64,000 nt of DNA, from contig NZ_BEWC01000001.1 in assembly GCF_003112575.1 (NCBI RefSeq), positions 186,001 through 250,000 of the forward strand, written 5' to 3'. Below the pieces are notes generated by a model. That model made no database searches, was not told the DNA's origin, and worked only from the letters and a program-made list of their open reading frames with translations. This document shows positions 35,553 through 44,500 of the stretch, in pieces (the stretch's first letter is position 1; each line of letters starts with the position of its first letter). The position numbers and the translations under genes are program-made. This stretch comes from Streptomyces ardesiacus. GTDB taxonomy: Bacteria > Actinomycetota > Actinomycetes > Streptomycetales > Streptomycetaceae.

Positions 35553-36208
35553 CCGCCCTGCAAGGCGGCCACCGCCTCCTTGGCCGCCTTGATGGCACCC
35601 TTGTTGATCTCGTCCGTGCCGGGGGCCTTTTTCGACTCGAAGTCACTGCCGTTGTACGTGATCACCACCAGCGCGTTGGCGGCGCGGACCAGGACGGTGC
35701 CCTCGCGGGTCTGCTGCTTGTCCTCGGTGGTGAGGTTCACGACGGAGTAGGCGCGGTCGCCGAGGCCCGGCACGTCACCGCCGCCGTCGCGGTCGGCGAC
35801 CCGCTCCGTGTACGACTTCTGCGCGGCCTCGTCCGTCGCCATCACCTCGAAGGAGACGTCGAGCCAGCGGTACTCGTACCCCTTGAGCGCGTTCCAGGAA
35901 CAGGTGCGGCGCACCTTGGTGTCCGTGGACGGGATCTCCTTGCCGGCCGCCTCGGCGCCCGGCACCAGCGAGGTGACCGTCTTGCCGGCCAGGGCGTCGC
36001 ACGGTGCCGGTGCGGTGGCGTACGTCTTCGCCGGCGCCCGGGTGGCCGGCGCGGACGCCGACTTGCCGGTGGTCTCGGGCGGCGGCGTCCCCTCCTTCGC
36101 GGCCGGTGACGTGTCCGGCCCGGACGACAGTGCCCAGCCCGCCGTGGCGAGGACGGCGACCGGCGCCAGACGGGCGGTCAGGGCGAGCGGCAGAGGAAGA
36201 GAACGCAC
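35549..36208 (-). CDS. Secreted protein, DUF3558-like
   Basis: A 219-residue exported protein. An N-terminal hydrophobic signal (LPLALTARLAPVAVLATAG) lacks a lipobox cysteine, so it is probably released rather than anchored. A Pro/Thr/Ala linker follows to about residue 65. The C-terminal domain has two cysteines (APCDALAG and RRTCSWNAL) and a late VVITYNGSDF strand. The C...CSW pattern and length recall DUF3558-type proteins of actinobacterial cell surfaces. It is convergent with the permease gene and has no evident functional link to it. Function is unknown. Confidence 0.75.
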
Positions 36209-36340
36209 GGCGCACTTCTCGTGGGGGACGGTGCGGAGGGGGCCCGCACTGCGGACGGGACGCCAGTGTCACACGAGTCCCCGTGGGGCGGAAGGGCGAA
36301 CTCGGTGCGTGGCCGCGCGGTGACGCAGACGTACCGCCCG

Positions 36341-37405
36341 CTACGGCACGCGGGCGGTCCACTCCTCGCTGCTGAACTTCGTGGCGGCCAGCTCCTCGGC
36401 GCGGCTCATCTCCTGCGGGGTGATGTGCCCCTCGGCGAGGCCGTAGCGGTTGCGGAAGGAGGCGATCATGTTCTGGATCACCTGCTCCCGGGCGAGGCCC
36501 GTCTGGCGGCGGAGCGGATCGACGCGCTTCTTGGCGCTCCTGGTGCCCTTGTCGGACATCTTCTCCTTGCCGATGCGCAGGACCTCGAGCATCTTGTCGG
36601 CGTCGATGTCGTACGACATGGTCACGTGGTGCAGGACGGCCCCGGGACCGCCGTCGGGTCCGACCATCCGCTTCTGGGCGGCACCGGCGATCTTGCCGGC
36701 GTCGGTGGCGATGTCGTTGAGGGGCTGGTACCACGCCTTGATGCCCATGTCGCCGAGGGCACCCAGCACCCAGTCGTCGAGGTAGGCGTAGCTGTCGGCG
36801 AAGGAGAGGCCCGAGACCAGGGACTCCGGCACGGACAGGGAGTACGTGATGGTGCTCATGGGCTCCACGAACATGGCTCCGCCGCCGGAGATGCGGCGCA
36901 CCACGGACACCCCGTGCTTCGCGATGCCCTCGGGGTCCACCTCGTTGCGCAGCGACTGGAAACTGCCGATGATCACGGCGGGCGAGGCCCACTCCCAGAC
37001 CCGCAGCGTGGGTGCCCGCCGCCCGGCGGCCACCTCGGCGGTGAGGACCTCGTCCAGCGCCATGTGCAGGGCCGGCGCCTGGGGCTCCATGTGGACCAGC
37101 TGCCACCGGTGGTCGCTCCATTCGGTCGCGTGGCCCAGCGCCCTGCGGACGGCGACGCCGATGCCCTCCGCGGTCAGCCCGAGCATCACCGTCGACTCCG
37201 GCAGCGCCGCCGTGACACGGGCCGCGAGACCCGCGGCGTCGGTGGAGGCGGGGGCGCCCTCCAGGGCCTCGTTGATCGAGACGAGCGCCTCGTCGGGCTC
37301 CAGGAAGAAGTCCCCGGCGACCGTCACGTCGCGCAGGACCCCTTGCTCGACCTCCAGGTCCACGACGACCAGCTTGCCGCCGGGCACCTTGTATTCGCCA
37401 TGCAC
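36341..37405 (-). CDS. Lipoate-protein ligase with N-terminal accessory domain
   Basis: A 354-residue ligase from GTG 37405. The catalytic part shows RRISGGGAMFV and the lysine-containing GKIAGAAQKR. These match the RRxSGGGxVxH and KxxGxAQ motifs of enzymes that attach lipoate to E2 and H proteins. Uncommonly, the small accessory domain usually found at the C-terminus of LplA (KLVVVDLEVEQGVLRDVTVA, then GDFFLEPDEAL) is here at the N-terminus (about 1-85). Domain order is therefore swapped relative to E. coli LplA. It is monocistronic and cytoplasmic. Confidence 0.87.
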   Translation of the reverse strand: MHGEYKVPGGKLVVVDLEVEQGVLRDVTVAGDFFLEPDEALVSINEALEGAPASTDAAGLAARVTAALPESTVMLGLTAEGIGVAVRRALGHATEWSDHRWQLVHMEPQAPALHMALDEVLTAEVAAGRRAPTLRVWEWASPAVIIGSFQSLRNEVDPEGIAKHGVSVVRRISGGGAMFVEPMSTITYSLSVPESLVSGLSFADSYAYLDDWVLGALGDMGIKAWYQPLNDIATDAGKIAGAAQKRMVGPDGGPGAVLHHVTMSYDIDADKMLEVLRIGKEKMSDKGTRSAKKRVDPLRRQTGLAREQVIQNMIASFRNRYGLAEGHITPQEMSRAEELAATKFSSEEWTARVP

Positions 37406-37460
37406 GGCTTCGTTCCCTTCCTCGCGTCCTCCCCACCCTAATCTCACCGCCGGTGACCGC

Positions 37461-38510
37461 TCAGGTGCCCGTGCCGGGGCCGTCTCCCCGGTGCTCGTCC
37501 CAGCTGCCGAAGTCGTTGGGGTGGGTCCCGGTGAACGGCGTGCCGTGGAAGGCGACGCTGATCTTCTCGAAGCCCTTGAAGCTCTCGGCGGTGGCGTACG
37601 ACCAGTAGGCGAGCCGGTCGGCGTGGGTGAGGCTCACGTTGTCGGTGAACGGGGTGAGCAGGCTCCGGGGCCACAGCCGGTGGGCGCCGACCGCGGCGGC
37701 CTCGACCGAGAGGACGAAGATGAGGGCCGCGAGGTAGAGCCAGGTGAGCAGGCCCAGGACGACACCGAACACCCCGTAGGTCGCACTGGCCCCTTTCAGG
37801 AAGTGCGAGACGTAGTACGCCCCGCCCCACTGGAGCGCGTGCCAGGCGCAGGCGGCCCCGACGGCGGGAACGAGCAGGCAGCGGGTGCCGACCCGTTTGC
37901 GGGTGAGGATGCGGACGACCAGGATCAGCAGCGCGGCGTTGAGGAGGACGACGGCGGCGATCGCGCCCGACCGCGGCCCGAGCCCCGTCCACAGGCCGAA
38001 CGCGTCCGTGGAGGAGGCGAGGACCGACAGCCCGGTGGTCGCGAGGAGACCGACGGCCAGCAGCCCGATGAAGAAGAACCCCCGCACCCGCGAGTGCAAC
38101 GGGTTGGGACGGGCGTGCCGGGGCACGGCCCAGACCTTGTTCAGCGCGTGCTGGATCGCCTGGGCCACGCCCAGGCCGCCGTAGAGGCTGCCGACCACAC
38201 CGACGGCCAGGGCGATCCCGTTGCTGTGGAAGGAGTGGATGTTCTGCTGCAACTGGTGCCCCAGCACGGGAAAGTTCCGCAGCGCGGAGTCGAGCACCTG
38301 CTCCCGCAGGGCCGGGTCGTTCTGCAGCAGCGTCGTCAGCGCGGAGACGAGCAGCAGCAGGAGGGGGAAGAGGGAGAAGAAGCCGTAGTACGCGATCAGC
38401 GCGGCCAGGTACAGCCCCTGGTCGTCGGCGAACTTGTACACCACGCCCAGCGGCCTGCCGGCCCAGTGGTGCCGTCGCTGAAAGTCGTCGAGACGGCGTA
38501 CGGCGTCCAT
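37461..38510 (-). CDS. YihY/BrkB family membrane protein
   Basis: A 349-residue inner-membrane protein with about six hydrophobic segments in the YihY/BrkB arrangement: an N-terminal amphipathic stretch, then DQGLYLAALIAYYGFFSLFP with the family's conserved ayyaffSlfP-like core, and GVVLGLLTWLYLAALIFVLS near the end. A hydrophilic C-terminal tail of about 80 residues follows. The name RNase BN once given to this family is wrong and the function is unsettled. It stands alone between the lipoate ligase and MFS genes. Confidence 0.88.
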   Translation of the reverse strand: MDAVRRLDDFQRRHHWAGRPLGVVYKFADDQGLYLAALIAYYGFFSLFPLLLLLVSALTTLLQNDPALREQVLDSALRNFPVLGHQLQQNIHSFHSNGIALAVGVVGSLYGGLGVAQAIQHALNKVWAVPRHARPNPLHSRVRGFFFIGLLAVGLLATTGLSVLASSTDAFGLWTGLGPRSGAIAAVVLLNAALLILVVRILTRKRVGTRCLLVPAVGAACAWHALQWGGAYYVSHFLKGASATYGVFGVVLGLLTWLYLAALIFVLSVEAAAVGAHRLWPRSLLTPFTDNVSLTHADRLAYWSYATAESFKGFEKISVAFHGTPFTGTHPNDFGSWDEHRGDGPGTGT

Positions 38511-38614
38511 GGCCTCTCCCCGGGGGTGTCGTCCTCAGGCTACGGTCCGCGTGATCGCCGGGCCGGACGCGACACCCGGCCCCCGCCGGTGCTCGCCCCG
38601 GTGCCCCGAGACCC

Positions 38615-40060
38615 TCACGCGGGCCGCCGGGGCGGGCCGGGAGAGGACGCCGCGATGCGCTCGGTGGACGCCTGGGCGGTGGCCAGGTCACGGGGGTAGG
38701 TGCGCATCGCGACCAGACCGAGGAGGCCGGCGGCGATCACGGTGAGCAGGAAGAAGAGCAGGGTGTACTCCAGGCCGGCGCCCTCCTGCCCGCCGGGGCC
38801 GCCGAAGACGCTCGCCGACAGGTAGCCGAACAGGACGGGTGCCGCGGCCTCGCACAGGGTCCGCAGCATCGTCCGTACGCCTTCGCCCGTGCCCCACAGG
38901 TACGGCGGGAGGATGTCGAGGCGGGCGGCGTCCAGCGGCGGGTTCGCCGCGCCGAGGAACACCGTGCCGGCCACCAGCAGGGGCAGGGCCAGGGCGAGGG
39001 AGGTGGCGTGCAGGGCGGGGGCGAGCAGGACCGGCACCGTCAGCATGCACACGGTCGGCACCAGGGTCCGGGCGTTGACCCGCCCGCCGCGCAGCAGCCG
39101 GTCGGCGATCCGTCCCCCGGCCAGGATCCCCGCCAGGGCGCCGAGGCCCGCGACGAGGACCAGGGAGGTGGCCACGGAGGTCGTCACGTGGAAACGGTGG
39201 GTGGCGTAGAGCGTGGCGAACGAGCGCAGTCCGGCGAAGTAGAAGTAGCCCAGCGCGGACGCCAGGATCAGCACGAGATTGGTGCGGACCCGCAGGATGT
39301 AGCGGACGGACCACAGCGTGGACCTCCGGCGCGGGTCGCGGTCCAGGACGAGGTTCTCGTGCGGGGCGACCCGCGCGTGGCGCACGGCCCGCTCGGCCGG
39401 TTCACCGGTGCCCCGGGTCCGGACCGCCTCCCGGCGGGACTGCCCGCCCCGCTCCGGCTCGGGAAGGCGGCGCACGAACCACACGACCACCGCGGCCGGA
39501 ACGACCAGCCACCAGAAGGCGAAGCGCCAGGACAGGGCGGACCCGATCGTGCCCGACAGGGCGAAGCCGAGACCGGTCCCCACCAGCTCCCCGGCGAGGA
39601 CGAGCCCGTACAGACGGGCCCGGTCCCCGACGGGGAAGAAGTCGCCCACCAGGGACGCGACGGTGGGTCCGGCCGTCGCGCTCACGGCGCCCAGCGCCGC
39701 CCGGGAGACCAGCAGCCAGCCGTACGAGTCGGCGGCACCGGCCAGGGCCGTCGCCACGGCCCACAGGACGATGCTGACGGCGAGCAGCCGGGTGCGCCGG
39801 ACCCGGTCGGTGAGCAGACCCACCGGCACGGTGAAGGCCGCACCGGTCAGCGCCACCACCGTGACCAGCAGCCCGATCTGGGTGTTGTCGATCCCGAACG
39901 CGGTCTTGAGCTGGGGAGCCATCGCGGACACCGTGCCCTTGTCGGCACCGTCCACGGCGAGGACGGCGGCCAGGGTGAGGACCACCCGGGACCGGGCGGG
40001 CCCGCCCAGGAGCCGGGAGACCCGTCCCACGACGGCCTCGGCCCGACGGCGCGGCCTCAC
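38615..40060 (-). CDS. MFS transporter
   Basis: A 481-residue major facilitator with twelve hydrophobic segments. The loop-2/3 motif is GLLTDRVRRTRLL and a long cytoplasmic loop separates the halves (REAVRTRGTGEPAERAVRHA region). An early aspartate-rich VDGADKGTVSAMAPQLK segment recalls the organic-anion and spinster-like groups. The GTG start at 40060, preceded by GGAGGG, overlaps the stop of an SDR remnant (GTGA), so it was once coupled to an intact dehydrogenase. Substrate is unknown. Confidence 0.85.
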   Translation of the reverse strand: MRPRRRAEAVVGRVSRLLGGPARSRVVLTLAAVLAVDGADKGTVSAMAPQLKTAFGIDNTQIGLLVTVVALTGAAFTVPVGLLTDRVRRTRLLAVSIVLWAVATALAGAADSYGWLLVSRAALGAVSATAGPTVASLVGDFFPVGDRARLYGLVLAGELVGTGLGFALSGTIGSALSWRFAFWWLVVPAAVVVWFVRRLPEPERGGQSRREAVRTRGTGEPAERAVRHARVAPHENLVLDRDPRRRSTLWSVRYILRVRTNLVLILASALGYFYFAGLRSFATLYATHRFHVTTSVATSLVLVAGLGALAGILAGGRIADRLLRGGRVNARTLVPTVCMLTVPVLLAPALHATSLALALPLLVAGTVFLGAANPPLDAARLDILPPYLWGTGEGVRTMLRTLCEAAAPVLFGYLSASVFGGPGGQEGAGLEYTLLFFLLTVIAAGLLGLVAMRTYPRDLATAQASTERIAASSPGPPRRPA

Positions 40061-40178
40061 CGGTCGCCCTCCGGCCGCGCGGTGGCGCCGTCCACGGTCA
40101 GGCCGCTGCCGTGGCCCGGCCCACTCCGGCGGGGCCACCGGTCACCACGGCGACGGTGCGGCCCGTCCTGCTCGGCAT
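40057..40178 (-). pseudogene. Internally deleted short-chain dehydrogenase (SDR) remnant
   Basis: Reading left from ATG 40178 gives MPSRTGRTVAVVTGGPAGVG followed by RATA, a standard SDR N-terminus with its TGxxxGxG cofactor motif, and then a stop at 40098-40100. In another frame the DNA continues as GSGLTVDGATARPEGDR and a stop at 40057-40059. That is the typical VDG-containing SDR C-terminus. About 200 residues between the two ends are missing. The stop still overlaps the MFS start, showing the ancestral coupled gene order. The deletion looks recent because both ends are well preserved. Confidence 0.7.
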
Positions 40179-40424
40179 GAGTGATCCGTCTCCTCGCTGC
40201 GGGGACCGGCCGCCGATCGCCGGCCGGGGTATGCGCCGTACCCGAAACCGGTGCGCCCGCAAACGGATCGCCGGGGGAAGGGTGAAAACCGGGGGACGGG
40301 GGCGCGACGCGCGACCGGGCCCGGCCGGGGCGAGCGACGGCCGGCGGGTGGGGACAGGGCTCCCACGGGGCTCCCGTCCGGCGGGCGGGGACGGCGCACC
40401 CGTCCCGGCGGTCAGCCGACCCGG

Positions 40425-41438
40425 TCAGCCGACCCGGTCGGCCACCCGGTCGATCCGGTCGGTCACGGGCACGGTCAGCCGCACCTCCGTACCGCCCCCG
40501 CGCACCGGGCCGACGGCCAGGTCCGCGCCGATCAGCAGGGCGCGTTCGCGCATGCCGCGGATCCCGGCCCCCTCGGCCGTGTCGCCGGAGCCGTCGAAGC
40601 CCCGGCCGTCGTCGCGCACCCGGAGCTCGACGGCGTCCCCGGCCCGTCGCAGGGTGAGCACCACCAGGCGGGCCCCGGAGTGGCGGGCCGCGTTGGTCAG
40701 GCCCTCCTGGGCGACCCGGTACAGGACGAGGTCGGCGTTGTCGCCGAGGGCGGGCAGGCCGGAGGCGATGTCGTGGCGCACGGTCAGCGAAGGGCCGGTG
40801 AACTCGTCCGAGAGCGACCTCAGGGCGCTGCTCAGCCCCAGCTCCTCCAGCACTCCCGGGAGCAGCCGGCGGGCGATGCGGCGGATCTCGTCCAGGCTGG
40901 CCCGCGTGGTCTCCTGCACCTGCGCGAGCTGCTCGCGCACCTCGTCGGGCGCCTGGTCCGCGACCCGCTTGAGGTCCAGCAGCACGGCGGCGAGGGTCTG
41001 CCCCACCTCGTCGTACAGCTCCTGGGCCACGCGGTGGCGCTCCGACTCCTGAGCGCTCAGGGTGCGGGCGGCGCTCAGCGCGCGTTCGGCCTCCAGCCGG
41101 TCGAGCATCGTGTTGAAGGTCGTGATCAGCTCGGCGATCTCGCCGTCGCCGTCGACCTTCGGCCGGACCCGCGGGCGCAGCAGGTCCGTCGTCGTCATGG
41201 CGCGGGCGAGCTGCCGCAGCGGACCGAGACCGATGCGCAGCAGCACGACGTTGGCGACCAGGATCACCACCAGCCCCACGGTGAGGATGGCGGCCTCGGT
41301 GAGCAGGACGGGCGTCGACACGGTGACCGGTCCCAGCAGCAACGCGGTCGCGGCGATCAGCACCACCGAGTTGAACAGCGAGATTCTCCAGAACAAGGGC
41401 ACCGCAGCAGCGTCGGCGACACGCGGCACGCAGTCCAT
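40425..41438 (-). CDS. Sensor histidine kinase (HisKA_3/NarX-type)
   Basis: A kinase of about 337 residues. Two hydrophobic segments near the N-terminus (SVVLIAATALLLGPV and ILTVGLVVILVANVVLL) are followed by a HAMP-like linker (GPLRQLARAMTT). The HisKA_3 box has the phospho-histidine in SERHRVAQELYDEVGQTL, and a HATPase domain follows with VAQEGLTNAARHSGA, DDGRGF and GIRGMRERA. The start is uncertain; ATG 41438 precedes the conserved FWRISLFN segment, and a longer form from 41492 is possible. No response regulator adjoins it, which is unusual for this class. Confidence 0.85.
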   Translation of the reverse strand: MDCVPRVADAAAVPLFWRISLFNSVVLIAATALLLGPVTVSTPVLLTEAAILTVGLVVILVANVVLLRIGLGPLRQLARAMTTTDLLRPRVRPKVDGDGEIAELITTFNTMLDRLEAERALSAARTLSAQESERHRVAQELYDEVGQTLAAVLLDLKRVADQAPDEVREQLAQVQETTRASLDEIRRIARRLLPGVLEELGLSSALRSLSDEFTGPSLTVRHDIASGLPALGDNADLVLYRVAQEGLTNAARHSGARLVVLTLRRAGDAVELRVRDDGRGFDGSGDTAEGAGIRGMRERALLIGADLAVGPVRGGGTEVRLTVPVTDRIDRVADRVG

Positions 41439-41530
41439 CGGTTCCGGCACCCATTTCGGCCGCCCCCGGACACCCCCCTCGACCGGTGCCACGGGTCAAG
41501 GGGGGTGCGATCAGCGGAGGGCCGGTGCGG

Positions 41531-44500
41531 TCACCTCACCCCCTGGGCCCGGGGCATGCCACCGCGCGCCGCCTCCCACTCCCGGGCCGACGACCACAGG
41601 CCGCCGCCCGTGCCGCCGTCACCGCCGTGCCCGTCGGAGGCGGTCCACCACGGGGGGAGGCGGTCCGTCGTCCACCGGAAGCCGACCGTGTACGTCCGGG
41701 TGTACGCGCCGTTGGCCGAGGTCACCGTGATCGTGCGGGTGGTCAGCCGGGAGCGGGACGACGAGAGCGTGTCACTGCCGTCGGTGACCTTCACCCGCGC
41801 GCCCGGCCCGGCCGCCTCGGCGCCGACGGACGGGACCCTCCCGTGCCGCGGCCAGTCCACGACGTACGTGCTCACGTCCGGGTCGAACCCCTCCAGCGGG
41901 ACCCCGCCCACGGTGATCGCGGAGGCGTCGGCCCGGCTCGCCCTCGTGGCGTCCGGGACGTCGGTCACGGTGACCGACCCGTCGGCGTTCACCCGCACGT
42001 CGGCCGCCATCGCCGCCGCGAGGTTGATCCGCTGCCAGCCCGGCCCGCCGGACGCGGTGAGGTCGAGCGGGTACCCGGAGTCCGTCGCGGTCTGCTCCAG
42101 GACCTGGGCGCGCTGCTCGGCGGTGAGGTCCGGGAAGGCCGTGATCAGCAGCGCCGCCGCGTCGGCCGGCACGTCGAGGGCCTGTCCGCCCGCGCCGGTC
42201 CGGGAGAACCCGTAGGTCAGACGCCGCGTGTACAGGTCCACGTCCTGCGCGGTGCTCAGCCCGGCGTAGGGTTCGCCCGCGCAGGCGGTGAGCGTGTCGC
42301 CGTAGCCCTCCTCCTCGCACCGCGCGAGCAGTACGCTCTCGATCTCGGTGTGCGCCTGCCGCAGCAGTTCCGCGAACGCGGGGTCGGCCCAGCGGTGCGC
42401 CACCGTCGCCTGCGCGGTGATCCGGCCGCCCATGACGTCGAGCGGGTAGTGGAACCCGAGGACGATCCGGTTGTCCCCGTACTCCGAGGTGCGGGCGAGG
42501 ATCGACGGTGCCAGGTCGGGCAGCAGCGTGGCGAGGATCGTCCCGGCCTCGTAGCCGCCGTAGGTGTGGCCGCTCGGGTAGGAGCCCTGCCCGGCGAGGC
42601 CGCTGTACGAGCTGTCCTGCGACTCGTAGACCGCGCCGCCGTCCCCGGCGAAGCCGAGTCGCACGTACGGGCGCAGGTACTGGTAGTGGTTCTTCGCCGT
42701 GTCGTGGGTGTCGAGGTTCTCGGTGACGCGGGAGAACAAGGCCTTGGTCTTGGGCAGCAGGCCGTCCTCGAGGGCGGCGCCGTACAGCGGACCGAGCCGG
42801 GAGCCGAGTCCGTCGGCCATCGTGACGGTGGCGCTGTGGGACGCGTCCACCTCGGCCCGGTCGACCTGCTCCCGCGTCGCCGCGTTGTTGATGCCGACGG
42901 TGATCGTGTCGTTCTCCGCCGTGGGCGAAGTACCCTCGGTGTACTTCGTGTTGGCGCCCAGGGTGCCCGGGCCCAGGTCGTCGAAGCCGCTGAGGAGCCG
43001 GGTGAACCAGTCGCTCCCGTCGTCGGTGGCGGGCCACGCGTCCGACGGGTAGGCGGCGTCGAGCACGTCGTCCGGGAAGGGGGACGGCTCGTACTCGGCG
43101 GGGCCGGAGGCGGCCGCGGCCGCGGTCCTCGGGCCGGGGGAGCCACCGGAGCCGGAGACGCCGGCCAGGGTCACCGCGGTCACGGTGGCGGTGTGGGCCT
43201 TCGCCCGGCCCGCGGTGGTGAGCAGCGCCGTGCCGGACGTGCCGGGCACGTGCGTGGTGGTTCCGTCGTCGAGCGCCACGGTGTAGCCGATCACCGGGAA
43301 GCCGCCGTCCCCGGCCGGCCGCCAGCTCACCCGGACCCGCTTGCCGTCGGTGACCACGCCGGTCACGGTCGGCGCCTGGGGCCTGTTGTCACCCGCGACG
43401 GCGGGCTGCGTCGGCGCGCTCCAGGGGGAGTCGCCGAGGGCGTTGACCGCGCGGACCCGCGCCGTGTACGACGTGCCGTCCTTCAGCCGGGCGAAGACCG
43501 TGCTGCGGCTGTCCGGGTCGGCGATCTCGACCTGGTGGCCGTCGCCGAGCGTGACCTCGTAGCCGGTGACCGGCGAACCTCCGTCGTCCCCGGGCGCGGA
43601 CCAGGTGACCTTCACACTGGTGCCGGAGGAGGTCGCCGACACGGCACCGGGCGCGGCCGGCACGGTCCTGCGCTTCGTGGTGAGCGCCCTCATGGCGTCG
43701 TCGAGGGCCGCGTGGCGCGCGGTGAGCGTCCCGTCCGTGGCCGCGTCGTCCGCCACGGTCGTCCTCGCCGCGGTGAGCGCGGTGGTGAACGCCGTCCAGG
43801 ATGCCTGCGTGTAGCGCTCGTCGGTGAGGGCGGAGGCGGTGGCCACGAGGTTCTCCAGCCGCAGCCGCGGCAGGGGGACCAACTGGTTGGCGGCCAGGGT
43901 CAGGCTCCGCGTCCGCAGGTCCGCTTCGAGCTGCGTGGCGTCCCCGGCGGCGAGCAGGTCGCGGGCGGCGGCCAGTTCGCGCCGGAACACGCCGAAGTCG
44001 ACGGTGCCGTACCGGTCCGCGTCCTCGGACAGCCCCGCGTACTGCTCGACCGCCTTCCGCAGGGCGGACAGGTCCGTCTCCGCGGGCGCCCGGACGTCGG
44101 CGAAGGTGACCTGGCCGAGGTTGGCGACGTAGGGGTGCGAGGAGTCCGCGCGGGTCGTCAGCCGCAGGTGCACGGCGTGCGTACCGGTGACCGGCTCCGG
44201 CAGGGTGAGGCTGGTCGTCCCTCCCGACGACCACGAACTGCCCGTGACCGGAAGGGGAACGGTCGCGTACGGCGTGCCGGGGTCGTCCGCGTCGAAGGAG
44301 TCCAGGTAGAGCTGGACGGCGGAACCGGTGCCGCACCGGGCGGAGTTGTTGACGTAGGTGAGGGTGAGCGTGTTCTTGGGGGAGTCGCCGAAGTCGACGT
44401 CCCCGTAGTCGAGCCAGGCGCCGTCGTAGGTGCCGCCGAGGCTCGTGGCCGACCCCGCGCCGGTCCAGGTGGCCGGCTCGCTCTTGAGCCCGCCCCCGCT

